Shown here piece after piece: positions 47,771 through 62,700 of a DNA stretch of 64,000 nt (positions are counted from its first letter, which is position 1; each line of letters starts with the position of its first letter). The notes beneath the pieces are model-generated. The model saw nothing but the letters and a program-made list of their open reading frames with translations, searched no databases and was not told the origin of the DNA. The stretch lies in NCBI GenBank assembly GCA_027563935.2, contig CM050448.1:121818493-121882492 (forward strand), given 5' to 3'. Both the position numbers and the translations under genes were made by a program. The DNA is from Costus lasius (Eukaryota; Streptophyta; Magnoliopsida; Zingiberales; Costaceae).

Positions 47771-50700
47771 TCAACAGGGAAAAGAATCAGCTCCTTCCTC
47801 AACATCATCAGTTCTGATGCCGCCGTTCTGTGCCATAAGTATTCTATACACTCTCGTCGAACAAAGCTCACCTAGCCTCCTGACTTCCTTGCCCAAGATC
47901 CCCTCAATCATCAAATCCTTGAGCAGGAATTGCTTCTCATGGACCTGCCACACCAGAGAAATCAACTCCACTATGTTGAGTCAAACAATTTCATCGTCTT
48001 TTTTTCAAAAAAAAAAAAAAACACAAACTCTCTCAATCGTATTTAGAACTGACCGATTTGTTTGGGTCCATGTATACATTCAAAAGAGATCTCATAGTTG
48101 GATATTTCTTCCAGATAGCAACGGCATGCCTTGGTCGAACTTTAGGGATGGCTACAAGAGCTTTCAGCCTGAAACATCAAGATGGTCCAAACATTGTGGT
48201 AAGTAGACCAAATTACAGGAAAAAAAAAGTTGGAAAAGAATTAACTGAATTAGTAGGAATATTACAGCATATATTTCTACAGAGGGCATGGATTGCAAAG
48301 CAGTTTGATAACAAGGAAGAGTTTCAGATAATTTAATCAATAACAAAGAAAAGAGGAATGATACACAGGAATAAAGAAATCGAATGCGGAATTCATAATC
48401 TTCAATACTAGCATACAGTCAACTAACAGACCTGTTGATCTAAAAAGACAACTAGAGAACTATAATTTAACAATGAAAGAAAAAATTGTCAATTTCCACA
48501 GGATATAGGCATATATAGGCTATAATATAATATTAAGGTTGATATTCTCCTTGTATACTAAATTAGGAATGGCAGTTATTCTATTGGAAGGATGACTGGT
48601 TCGTTGACTTATGTCTGAGTCTTTGGAGCTACCTTTTTGGCCATTTTGATATTGATAACCTCTCATTTGCTTCTAATAAGATGAATGATGGACAGTGAGG
48701 GGAGCATTATCAACCATGTTCCCATTCCCACCATATGCAAATTATTTATCACTATCTTCGTTGCAACTTTTGAGAGGACAATATTTTCATTTTTGCCAAG
48801 AGAGATTTATTGGTGTTGCGAGAAAAAGCTATTATCTAGGCCACTATTGTGTTGTTGTTGTGAAAATGAGCTATTTGGCAAGTTGTTGTCTAATTGCTCA
48901 TAGGTGTTGTTTTCAGTTTTAAAATTTGTAATTAAGTTTTAGAAACTATTATATCCCTTAAAATATAAAAGTTATGTACTAATACAATATACAAATTTAA
49001 TAAATATGAGTGAATTGATTACATAATCTATCTAGCTTCCTTAATTTATTATATTATCCTCCATCAAATTTGAACATACCTCCTCCAGAAGCAGTTGTAA
49101 AGATGAAGATGAGTGGCACACAAGAGTTTGCCACACATTTCTCACAATTTACAAGTTTAAATTTTTTATTTTTAAAATAATTATAAAATTATCAATCAAA
49201 AATTAAATTAAGTTTTAATGTTATATGTATAACATAGTCCGCCCCTCATGTAAAAGGAAAAGAAGGGATCGAGTTGCTCCTGGGACCAATGGCATTGTAG
49301 CTACTGTGCTGGGAAGTCGAACAATCCGACTCTTTCTTTTTCCCGGCCTCCTCAGAGCAAACTTGGACACCAAACCCAGAATTTTATTGCAACTGCACTC
49401 AGGATCCAAGTTGGCTCACTCCCTACCAAATATCTAGGTATTCAACTCATCCCAACTACCTTTGTCACCAAGTACTCAAATCTCAAGCTAAAATAGCAAA
49501 TTATTATTCCTCTTCTTTGCCAGTAGAATCAATCTCATCCTCTATTTTTCATCGCTACTCTTTTTTGTGGTGTTCGGCATGATGCTACAAGTGTTCCCTT
49601 CATATCCTCTCAAGGCCATGGCTTACAGCAGTCAACTCAAGAAACACTCCATGAGTCATTATAAAGAGTTGTTGGATGATACCTTAAGTCCTCAACATAT
49701 GTACAACCGCAATTGGGATTTACTTTATTAAAAAATTGTTCTGTTTTTGTGCATGTTATATATGTTATATAATAACAACTAATCTGCTCCCATACTTCCG
49801 GGAGTAGTACACGTATTGCAGTAATATAAATTATAAATTGGTCGTTGGTTAAATTCTCACCAAATTTGGACTTTCCACCAATTAATCCCGGAAAATATTA
49901 AGAAAAATTCTTCTAAATACGAAGGGCATTATGAGTGGTAGTTGCTCAGTCGTCATTTTAGATATGTTTTCCCGGGCATTAATAAGGGAATAGTTATATG
50001 CCTTGATAACAGTGGAAATCTAATGTTCAAAACTTCAAATTAATTGTCCCTCCCAACAATGGTCACGTCAATGTGTGCCCTATTAGAATCAAACTATCAG
50101 ACCAATAGTTAAAAGGAAGAACACAGAAGCAACATTGTACGCCATCCCTAGTTAAATAATATGAACATCTGTTAAATAAAATACACAAAGCAAAACATAC
50201 CAGGCACTTCTTTTGATCAGGCTCCTGTCAATGAAATGCTTAGGAATAATGGACCCATTAGCATGACCTGACAACCACGTCGGTTTCTTTCTGCAGAAAA
50301 TTGAAATAGTTAATAGCTAAGATGCTGTAACAGGACAAGTGAAAATTATTTGTGAATTCAGATTTCTTGATGTATTTATCAGAATGAACTTCATGATATA
50401 GAAAGAACGAGGCATTTATATGTTTCTTAAAGTTCAAAAGTATAATGTTTTTCTATATGCTCAAGAAAATTCACTGTCCACGTCAATATGCAGAAGAAAT
50501 ATGCTTTCTTAGGTCCACAAATGAACAGGGTTGAAGAAAACAACTCAAGATATTAAATGCCTTATGGGTTATGGCATTTGGCATACTCAAACAATTTTCC
50601 TCAAGTGGATTGTAAATTGAGCTGACATCACACTCAAGAGCCTATCGAAAGACCTGAAATGACAACACAATTGCATTGTTGGGCAAAACAAAAATCATTT

Positions 50701-53700
50701 GCAGAGTACTGATTGACCAAATTAGTGAGGAATTATCAAGCTGAATTTGGCAGAAGGCTACACCAAAATGACCAAGCAATCCATTACTTAAGCTTAGCCC
50801 AAATATATGTGGCTTATAAAATAAATTGAAGCTAACGTAACTACTTGGAATGCATGATACATAATGAGGTACTGAAGATGATGACAGTAATCTCATTATA
50901 ATATACTAGTCAGAATAAATTTCAAGTTTTATATGGCAGAAACCTGAAAAGTTGCATGTAGCAATATAGTACGGTTATCTAATATTTGATTGATATATAT
51001 CCTTGCTAAACAGAAAATTCTCTCTGTTCTAGTGAAAAGGAGAGCAAGCGTTCAACACGTATTGTTTATGACATAATTGAACATTCAAGACATTCTCAAG
51101 ACAGCTGTTAGTTAAGCAGTAAGAGACCGCAACCAAGGATACCATGTCCAAAATGTTTGCCAACAAAGAATATCAATTTAAACATCTTTCAAAATAACAG
51201 TCGCCAGACTTTCCAGATTTAGAATAAAAGAAGAGTGGTAGTGCCGCAGATGAAATTTTGACATGAAAAATCATCTTATGAATATGCCAAATGGCACCCT
51301 TGAAAACTGTGTAAAATAGGGATATTAGGTTGTTGAGTGGCAAATAGCAACAGCCACTAACTTAAAATTTAAGTCCCTTGAGCCATCTGGACCTAGGACT
51401 CATAACTTTTGATTATCATTCTTAACAAGGCACTTAGATTTACTAAAACTTTGATAGAGTCACAGATTCAGATTTGGAACGGAGCACAGTCTCCAGGTTG
51501 ACTCCAGAGTGGTTTCAAATACCGTAACCGACTAGTATTTTTGGTTTGGCATAAATCAGTACACAGGAACTGGTCAGTTCGGACCAGTTTTGTGAACCTT
51601 GTCTGGACCAGGTATTTTCTAAGACAAGCAAGGCCAGATTTGTGCAGCAACTTGGAGTCTGAGTACCCTAGGACTGCGCCTGCATAGCTGCAGATCGGCC
51701 ATTAAAATACCCAACTCCCAAGTGTTGATCAGTACATACCTAAATTGACAAGTAGCAAGGCTGAGGGTTAAACCAACAACCGCGTCCGCTACTTCTGCTT
51801 CATCTATGCATTGCCTGGAATGCACTTTTGAGTAATGAGTTGTCAATCTTGAAAGGACCTATGTAAAAATGTATAGATATTAGTGTTGAATTTGAGCAAG
51901 CAATTTTTTGAAAAGAAGGAAATACTTTAATGAAGATGCAGACCTCCTCAACAGGTGGGCGTCTCCAGAAACCGGCATTTGATGGATTTTTATACTGAAT
52001 CTGTTCACTAAGAAAAAAAGAAGAACTCATCTTAAGAATGACACACATACTTAAGGCCACTACGGGCAAATTTTAACTTTGAGAAGCAAAGCAAAAAATA
52101 ATGTAAAGTAAAAGGTCATCATAGAGAAATTCCATAATAATAACAAACTTCTGGAAACAATACAAAGTTAACAAACCACCAAGTCAGAACCCTTACATAA
52201 TAATGGGAAATGACGTGAAACTCAAACAAAAAGCATGTGTGTACGGCATATATCTACATAATATATGAATTGAAATTTTAAATTAACTTCAAAAGAGATT
52301 TAACTAATTTTTAAATCATGCATATATGATTCTAGAAAAAGGGCCTCATCTACATCCATGTTGACACTGGACAGGATAATGCATGCTAGAAGTAGAGGAT
52401 AAAAGTTTAAATGTTATTCCACTGTCCAAGAGGAAACACAACTGGCCCCAGCAACAGAGGAAATTAAAATTGGATGAGCCACAACCACTAATGTTATAAA
52501 CCAAACTCTAGGTGCAAAGGATGTTAGGACTGAGATCCTGCCTAAGAGCGGAAGAGGATCCATAGGATCATATTTATGATCCTAGAGATAAAGATTAAAA
52601 AATATATTTTTATTAAAAGTAATATAAGCATTATAATAAATAATAAATATTTATCAATTATGAACTAGGAAATCACCAATTATTTAGTAACTAACCAAAT
52701 TATATATTTTGTAACCGTTCACACAAGAAAAAATTAAAAAAAGGACATTAAATAAATGAAAACCAACTATTTACAACCATCCAAAGGTAACAAAACAAAT
52801 AGAAAGAAAGAAATATGGATTCAACCATTAGTGAATCAAACATTAAGAAAAGCACTAAAATCATGGATGATAGATGTATATTGTAGTATTACTTATACTC
52901 TATGGGTGCTAATGAGATTATGTACTCAAAATAATATTTGATTTTCTATAAGATAAGATTTAAAAAATATTTGAAAATCATGCTAATTCAATAGTTGAGA
53001 CCTGAATCTATTTTATTCTTGAAACATCTGTTTAACTAGGTGCAAGTAAAGACTAAATTTTCATGCGCTCCTAATTGGTTAAACTAATATAATTAGGGGT
53101 TTACCATTAATGAATTAGCATATTTTAGTTTAATGGTACAAATCCAATTGTATTTAAGGCATTTGACACAAAATGGTGGGACAGTAGGATAATTCAATTC
53201 TACCAATCCTACACAATCCTAATGTTCCTACCAATTTTTCATTCCTACCTGCAATCCAGAACTATTTGAATGATCCGGAATGTAGGATCATTCCACATCA
53301 CAATTTTAACAACTATGGCTATGAAGTTAATATTAATTCCAGTGTTGTTTATTTGTGTATCTTTTCAACCCTGTATAGGTAAAAATATGCCAATACTAGT
53401 TTTCAGTCTTATGATGAATATACTCTTTAGGTATCAGCAATGGTAGGTAAGAAGCACAGCTAGCTATGCCAGTAGGAATCCCAGACTCCTAGTTTTGTCT
53501 ATCGAGTATTTTTCAACCCTATGTAGGTATTAAGATGTGAATATTAGTTTTTTCCAGTCTAATAGATATGGGTTTTAACTACAAGTATCCATAAACTTCT
53601 ATGATACTTCGTTTTCCCGCCCACTACCTCTCCTGTGATCTCTCCTGTGATCTGTCTTGTCTCTTAAATATATGGGTGGATTGCTTTCTTGGAAAAAGAA

Positions 53701-56700
53701 AAGACTTATATTCAGCAAAGTCCTATCATCGTATGTCTGCTGGTTCAAAGTACATAGCTTCTTTAAATCCAATAGCATAAATTTGGTATTACAAAAAAAA
53801 ATCTAATATGCATGACAATTTACCAGTAATTATAAAGTCTTCTTTTCATGAACAAATTGACAGAATATTGATACATGAGAGACAAGCTGCAGGTGTAACA
53901 TAGAAAATAATTTTATATAAATATAAAGAGGCTAATTTGCATAGAGAACCCATTTAGTAAATCAAAATGCAACTAAAACTCTTTATTTTTATTAAATTGC
54001 AAAGTAACCTCCTAAAGTAACCATTTTTTATCAATTTTGCAGTACAATGGTTTTATATAATTGTATAATCACTTCACTTTTTTTATTTTTTTTCTTAGGA
54101 TTGATTAAATAATATAGAAGGTTTTAATAATTTATTTAAATGTTTAAATTTTAATTAGGGAGTATCTAAGAAATGGCGGGAATTGAGGATGATACAAATC
54201 ACCAAATATGAAATTTCGCAAAACCAAATTTGTCACAAGTTATCAAACTTATAGGTTGTCTGGATTTCCTCAAGAGTTTGGCTACAATATGGCCTTATTA
54301 GAGGGATTTTCCCTGGAATTAACACAATATAAAGACAAAAGACTAAATAGGTAAAAACAAAGTAAAACAACAGAAATACAAAATTCCTCTCCCCGATTAA
54401 AATGTGAACCCGAACTGAGAACTAACCATTTGTTGATGTAACCCATTAGTTTGTTTGTCAGATAGCATACTGTGAAAGCTGGGTACTGACTTTGAACTAT
54501 GTGGACACTTTCAAAAAAGGATTCACTAGTTATAAGGCCACAAAATTCCTCTGCCTGATACACGACAAGTATATATGGCACATCAAATCCAAGAGACGAA
54601 AGCTGCAAATTGTTTCAAAAAAAGTGGTTGTTAGGCCATGATCAAATAACAAAATCTACAAAACAACAAAGCTTTAACCTGCTGTTGATAATTTAGAGAG
54701 GATACTGCCCCTCCTAATGCTTCTGATAATCTCAAAACTTAACATAGAGATCACAAAGGTAATGCAATGGAGATAAAAGGTCAAGAACTAGATGTCTTAA
54801 GAAGGTGATCAAATAACAAATATTTCTCACATTCCCAAAAATGGGATAAGATTGATGATTTCATCCCAGCCATTGGGTTGAAAGATTTTATCCTAACAGT
54901 AAGAATCATACAGATATGACTCGCGTATCTTTTTTTTCACTGCAGTTTTCTTGTAGTAAAGTTAGCTTAGAATCTAAGATGAATCATATTGTAAGAATCC
55001 TTAGCTTTCTAGTCCTTTGCAGTGCTTTTCTCCATCAAGGTTACTGCATCACTAGCAATTAAGTAATAGAGGGACTGCTTACATGGCGATAGACAGAAAA
55101 TACTATCACTTAATTGCTGCATAGTTGCTTATGGATTGAAATAATATTACTGTAGATAATTCTTACGAATACAAATATTGCAAATAGAATTGCAATTTAA
55201 AGTATTCAGATGCCTGCAATAAAACTGGAATTTTCAATCATGATTTTTCATTGATTGTACAAGTAAAAAAAAAAGAAAACAGAGGATCATAAATTTTGAT
55301 AAATTAAATAAATACAAATAATAAGAATCAACCTATAATAATTCTATATTTTGAAAAAAAAATAATATTCTCTTATACTGATAAATAAATATATCTCATT
55401 CCAACAACAAATGTTAAGAATAATAAATAAAATATCAAATAACAATTATATAAACATGAAACAAGGCTCTAGATATTAAAAGTGAATTTATTAACATGTT
55501 TTCTTTAATTATTTTAAATAAATAAAAATACACTCAATATATTTATTTTGGCATATAATTTAGTAAACATATTCACTGACTTCACTCAAAAAAATATAAA
55601 ATTATTTTTTTTGGAGAATAACATATCCAAATAAATAAAAAGATTATTCATTTAAATTGTTCCCCGTTTTGGTTGCAACTGCACTGGCAGATTTTTAAGC
55701 TTTATCTTAAATACAAATACTACAAATGCTTTAATTGCAGGCAACCAAACACATGCAATTGGTCATTTAAAAATCAAACAATAAATTGTCAGCTCATTTG
55801 CAGACAACCAAATAGGACCATAGTTATTATTGCCGGATAATATGATTCAAGATTTTAAATATCATTAGACTGGTATATACCAGTTGGTTTTGCTTTTAGC
55901 TTTTATATATATAACATGTACCAATAGCAGTAGAAACTTTACCACCCAATATGAACTGGTTTAGAACTCTTAAATATTCTTACCTCTGTAATATTATCAG
56001 GTGCATTCATTTTCCACAAAATTGATCCTCTAATTGGATTTGAGGTTACACGAAAGGAGAGACCCTTTTCTGCAAATCTGGTGAGAAGATTTCCTGCATC
56101 AGATCAGGAAAAAAATTACGAAAGGGGAAAAACATGATGTAAGTATGACATCAAATCAAGACAATTTCTTGGCATGTCTCCTTTTAGAGGGTTAAGTGTT
56201 AGCATTTAAGGAAATGGTATGACCAAGGAACGGAAAACTATTCCGTACCGAGCGGTACATACCGGTCCGCTCGGCGACCGGTCTCGGAATGGTGGTCGGA
56301 GCACGGACGGCGGGCGAACGGCGGCGAAAGCTTCAGTAGGCGGCGGAAGCTTCCATCATCGAAGCCTCTGCCGGTAGAAGCTTCGATCGAAGCTTCCGTT
56401 GGCAGCGGCTGGAGGAAGCTTCAATCTTCCCAGCGCTACTGCTTCGTCCACTCGCCCGGTTCCGTCCGGTAAGCACGGTACCAGTGGTCCAGCACCATAC
56501 CGGAACGGTTCCGGTATCCGGTTTTTTAAACCTTGGGTATGACATGAATATACATGCAAGTATAGTTGAAAAAAGAATAGCATACCACCAACTGATCCAT
56601 TTTCAATAACTTTAGCATCAATCTCAGCCATAATGGATCTTTGCGCAAATTTTCCTTTTTCCCATTTTTGCCTCTCCCTCTCCAATTTCTTTGCCTCTGC

Positions 56701-59700
56701 TGCTTCTGCTTTCAGAGCTTCTTTCTCTAATTTTTCTTGCTGCAAACAGAACCATTGATTGCTTATTTTCAGTTGTCTGTTTTAGCTATCAAAGGCATGA
56801 CAAGAATACTCGAGCGGACCTGCTTCTGTCGTTTTCTTTCATTAAGCAAACGAAGTTTCTCTTCTTTGAGGTGCCTCTTTTTTCCATCAACCTTAGGTTT
56901 ATCTTTTCCACGATCATCTACTGTACTACCTTTTTTGTTTTCTTTCGTACAGATATCTGACTCAAGGAACATGTTCTCCTGACCATAATTGTAGCCTCCA
57001 GTCTGCCATGAAGAAGAAAATATTCAGTTGTCTTTCTTTATTTATAATATATAATTGCTTCACGGGAAGAGGAGATATAATACACCAATGGTGGAAACCA
57101 AGCACCCTGTATTCGTTAAAGAAAAATAAAGGTTGCTCAGACTTCAGAGATAAGATAGTTAAAGCTATATCAAATTTCTTAAGATCATCAGCATCCCATG
57201 AACATAAACGAAGTAATTGACGCTAGTGTGAATCATCACAAGTTACCAATGCATAGCATCAAAAATAACCTGCAAGGGGCAAAGAAGAAAAGGCAAAAGG
57301 TGCTATAATCACAAGAATTAGCCAACTTCCTAAATGTCGATGGTTAGAAACACGGAGTGACTAATGCGCAACAGATAAAAAAAATTAATCCCATTTAATT
57401 ACTACATGTGCATCACGATTTGATAATAAATTGAAAAAAAAAAAAACAGAATGGAATTGCACACCACGTTCTAAAACAAGCTAATTTCAAACATATTTGG
57501 AACTAGCCTCATCCCTCAGCTTCAGGTTTCATCCCAATAAGCATGCTAACATGTACAGACATTAAATTAATTAGTTTTACAGTTGTTTATGTCTTTATGA
57601 TGAAATGGCCTGAAATCAGACTTTATACAGAAAAATATATATTAATTGTACTTTCATACCTTGTTACAAGGAGCTTATCTACTAAGATTAACGTAGTAGA
57701 AACCCCTATTATATTCAAACATGACTTTTGTTCATTGGAAAAACATCGCAAAGGAAAAAAAGCTCAAGATGATATTGCATTTTCAAAATGCCTACATCTA
57801 AAATCCTTGAAACAGCATATGATATTGGTGTTTTGTCTCGTGATTAGCAAGATGATCTGATCAATGACTTCTACACCAAGGTTTTGGATTGCAACAAGAT
57901 TAGAACAAACACAAATACAGATAGGGACATGAAGAGTCATGGGATTCGTTCAATCTATAAACTTTGTAGTTAGATTGCAGCACAACAAGAAGCAAGCAAA
58001 CCTGATGCTAGGTAGGTTTAATTGCATCTCAGTGTACTCTGAGTGACGTGTTGTATTGTCTTTTATGGCATCTGCCTCCCTTGGAGCCTTTTCTTGATAG
58101 CTTTTGTTGACATTATTAATCATGCTTATGCAACAGCCATGATCTTTTTCTTGGGTAAAACAAGTGAATTGGGTATCGCAGGTCAACAACTCAAAGAGGG
58201 TGCAACTTTTCCCTATAGTCCTCCATTCCTCCTCCCAGCTCTATAGGCATCATCATTTGTTAGAAGTTAAAAACTATCAACATCAGTTCAATCATTATGG
58301 TCTTCACAACAAAGAGGTGTATCAAAGCGAGGTGGTCTCTATATTTCTAGTTCCTCTTTGTTAGAAGTTAAAAACTTCCTTTAACCAAGATAAAAGAGAA
58401 ATATTTTTCCTCATTATAAACTTTCACCTTTGGTCTTGTTATGGAGCTTGTCTATATCACCCTCTACTTAAGTATAGGCAACTAACAGGGAGTTTGTGTG
58501 GGTCGATGCTGCTGCAACTAGATATGAGTGGCGCAGGTTGACATTGCTCAACCTGTCCTACCTTCTTCATCTTCTTCTTCTTGGGCTTGCTACATTAGCT
58601 AGATAGATGGGCTTACATGAACACGATCAATTAGTGAAAAATGTATTGATATGAATGTGGTAGATCTCCAACTCACCTATAATCGGATACTTGGATCTTT
58701 AACTTCAACTGCAAACTCTTGAAAACATATATCTTGTGTCTTCTAGGCTATATTAATGTCTCCCAAATATTCTATTAGTTCAAGAACTAATTGTTGGCTT
58801 CATTTGGCACTCTATTAAAGATAGGAAGGAGACCTGCATCTGGTTCAATCCCTAGCACCCCTAAGGCATTCTATTGGTAAAGGCTAGTAGAGACTAGACT
58901 TTAAGTTTGAGAACTCTTTGTGCAAGTACAAAACTGTAGGCGAGCTAATAAGGAAGCCTAGTGGGTTTCCCTACACCTTGGCAAGGTTCAAGATATCAAT
59001 CCGAACAGTACAGGCAATACCAATATATAGTACCGGTCGGTACTAATAATTTATATTGTATATATATTTAAATAATAGTAGTACTAAGTACTAACTTTGT
59101 ACTAATACAATGTACAAGGTGAGACATACCACTCCTACTAGATGGTATGGGCCGGTTTATGTTTCCTTGCTCCTTGGTCTTACTTGCTTCACTCAGTCTA
59201 TAATGCCATCTAGAGCATCATGATCAACACTAGTTAGAGGCTAACAACATCTCTACTATAAAGAACTAGCGTGAGGTGATATTGTTCAAGGGAAGAGTAA
59301 TGTGTTTCTCATTTATCACTATATTCAAAAATGACTTTTGTTCATAATAACTTGTGTCATTTATGTAACTCCAACATAAGGACGCAAACCGGTTCTTCTT
59401 CTATTGCTAGTTCACTAGATTAATTTACGAGTCAATTTCATGTAGAACTAGCTTCAACAAGAGAGTGGAGCTATGAAACACCTTGCTTGGGGTACCCAAG
59501 CCTTTAAAGCTCCAAGCATTAAAGGCATCTAAAGAAGCAAATTTTTATTGGTATGATGAAGAAAAAGACACCATCCTTTCTAAGTTGTTGGTGATAATTC
59601 TTGTTTGCAAACTCCATGGAATGTCTCTATATGATCAAGTTAAACTCAATAGCCATAACATGTATATATTGTACGTTTTTCAGATTTATATAATCCCTTA

Positions 59701-62700
59701 CTTGCGCATTGCAAAAGAAGAAATGATAACACAAATTAGAAATAACTTAACACAGTTTGAAGATTTTTTGAGGAATTTTAGGGAAGTTTGAGAAATTTTG
59801 AGAGAGCTTAATAGAGTCTAAAAGCTTGAAATAATGAGAAAAATTGTGTTCTTGAAATAGTGCACACGATACAAAATTAAAACCCCCTAGAAATAGCTAT
59901 TCATGGCTAAAAATGACTAGTTACCATTTAAAAAAGAATCCAAATAACAGGGAAAATAGTAATTACTAATTAGTAGTATATAGGCCGATAAGTACTAGTA
60001 TATTAATTATGCTGACACACGATATCAATAAGTGGTCCTAGGTATTGGGTATTGATTAGTACACTACATAGTAAAGAACCCTCCTAGTTTTTGCATAGCT
60101 TGACCTAAGTGGTCCTAGGAGATTGCTGTGAACCAAGTTCACAATCAAGTTTATATTGAGGCTTAAATTTTTGTTGCACATTGTATGAATGATCATTAAA
60201 GCACTATTATAGTGGTGAACCTATGAGTCACAACCAAATGCATTTATAAACATAAGAGACCCAATCAAATGAGTTTTGACAAAGTCTAGTCAAAGTATTA
60301 TCTATTTGAGAGGAACAGCGAGGGACTCAAATCGCACCAAGGTGAGACATGGTTACATAACATACTTCCTAAATTTTAAGAGACCCCCACCCCCAATTTT
60401 AAGTGAACCCCTCTAGATTTAGAGGCATTAGTCAAGGAGTTGAATGTTGAGAGATAAAATGAGTATTTATTATAGTACTCTAATGTCTCACCGTATGACA
60501 TTTTTTGTTTTAGTAACTATGTTCAGCTTAAAAATATTATTTTTAGATATTTAAATTTTAGTAACTTACTTCATTTGAGGACCTTTAGCAATATAAAGAT
60601 TTCATAGCGTATGAGTGCCTACTGATTTTAATCACATTGATGCAATATTATACTAATTTGGCTTTCACAGTGATAGAATAGAGAAAAGCTAGGTCACCTT
60701 AGATAAAATCAATTTTAAAAAATTAAACAAAACTATTATCCCTTATTATATTTGCTGCCATTCTAGTGAATTCATCAACAATTTGTCCTTGTTCTCAAAT
60801 ATTATAAAGGACCAACTCTTAAACTCAATTAGAAAATTACTCTAGTTAGGATAGGTATTATTAAAGGCACTAAGCACTCTAAAATTACAAGTTCTCATTT
60901 GAGGCGCAAAGCATTAGCCTAGGTGCCCGCTAAACAAAGCAAACTGTCTAATTATAAATGCTATAAATAAATATATCAAATATAAATTGTCATAAAGAGT
61001 GTCATCAAATATGGGAATTGTTAATATCATGATAAACCATAACAAAATAAACTTGAATAGTTGATCCATTATGAGCACCAGATTATTGTGCAAAAAGTTG
61101 AATACCAATAACACAGCATCTCTGTGAACACAAAAAATAAATAAAATCAATGACAATACCATGAGTACAAGATATTTGTACATAGAAAAGAACTAAAAAC
61201 AGCACAATAACATTTCAAGATTTGATATGAATTCAAAAATAATCAATCACAACTTCACAAGTTCATGAGTAAAACATCATAAGAATGGAAAAGAAAATTC
61301 AATAACAGAAATAGATACCATCAATTATAAGACATAAATGACACGTTGAACAATAATAAGCTACAACACCATAAAATTATTAAATCAAATTAGAGTTGCA
61401 ATGACTTAAAAAATCTAGATCATTACATATGAAGAAAGACTACCAACAGATCGCCTAGAATCACACTATTTTGAAATGGCCATCAAATCAATTCAAATTC
61501 CAATCGCAGACACAACTTAAAAATATAACTTTAAGATGTTCTGAAGTGAAGCTTCACTGGTCATCAATTTCAATCATATCATTATTTAAAGGCTAAGGAA
61601 AATATTTTTTTTGGGCAAGAACACAAGGTTCAGTGTCTAGAGTCAAGCACACACCTAAGCATCTTTGCCTCGGTTTGCCTGTAAACCTATTGTTAATAAC
61701 GATTAAGATAATAAGAGGGAGTAGAAACCAAAAGTATCCCTTTTGGATAATACAAAGCCTCTATGCCTCTATGGCACTCCAATTATTTTTCCAAAATGGT
61801 GAAGTTTCCTATTCTACTTTTTTCTATTTTTTTCTTCCAATGCAATGAGATTTTTTAGCTTTAGCTTCATCCTACAATTTCCTCAAAAAGATTTTCACTA
61901 TATACCTGAATCACAAATTTAGTTAATACATTGGTAAATCAGTACCTTCATCTTAATAATTAAAGCAAAAATTTCAGCATGGCAATTGAAAATTATCTCA
62001 AGTTTCAATTTGCCTCTAAAACTAAAAATCCTGAAGTTATGACCTCAAGCCTCAAGTTTAGTTTCAGTTTGGCCTTTGCCCCTTTTAACCACCTAAAAAG
62101 ATTAAAATGTCAATTATCAAACCATTGTGATCAATTAATACTCATTTTATCTGCTTCTTGTTAGCACAATGGTCTTTTTTTTTGTTTAAATAATTGAAGT
62201 TTGAAAACAATTAATATTAAAAAAATCAAACTTATCTAAGAAATAATAATAGCTTAAAGCATGCCAACGTCCAAAAATTTGACATTCTTAGTGAAGTGAT
62301 GAAGACTACATGACCAAAGCAATGTTTTAAAACCCATTCCAATGCTATGCACTAAAGCGGTACCAACACAGACAACGGATGGAGCATGGCAAAAAAGCAG
62401 ATGGAGCACAACAACGAAAACTCCAGTTTCCATTCCTCCTCTTCTCTCCTCCTCCTCCTCATCTCCTCTCCTCTTCTTCTCCACTCTACTCTGCTCACTC
62501 CTCCTCTCCTCCTCTTTTTTCTTTTCTTCTTCCCCACTCCATTCTCTGTATCAGATATGTTTCATGTACTTGTCCTTGCTCGGACGGGTACAAATCAGCT
62601 ATACCGCCCGGACCAAAGTGAAATTAATCTCAACTTTGACAGCTAAATAAGGTTTTCTATAATCTAAGAGCCAAACTATATTTGAATTTGGTGGACCTGA

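Noticed and set aside
62254..62650. Ser/Pro and Arg/Glu-rich frames on both strands
   Set aside because: They lie in the CTCCTC core of a hAT-like insertion in an EME1 intron.
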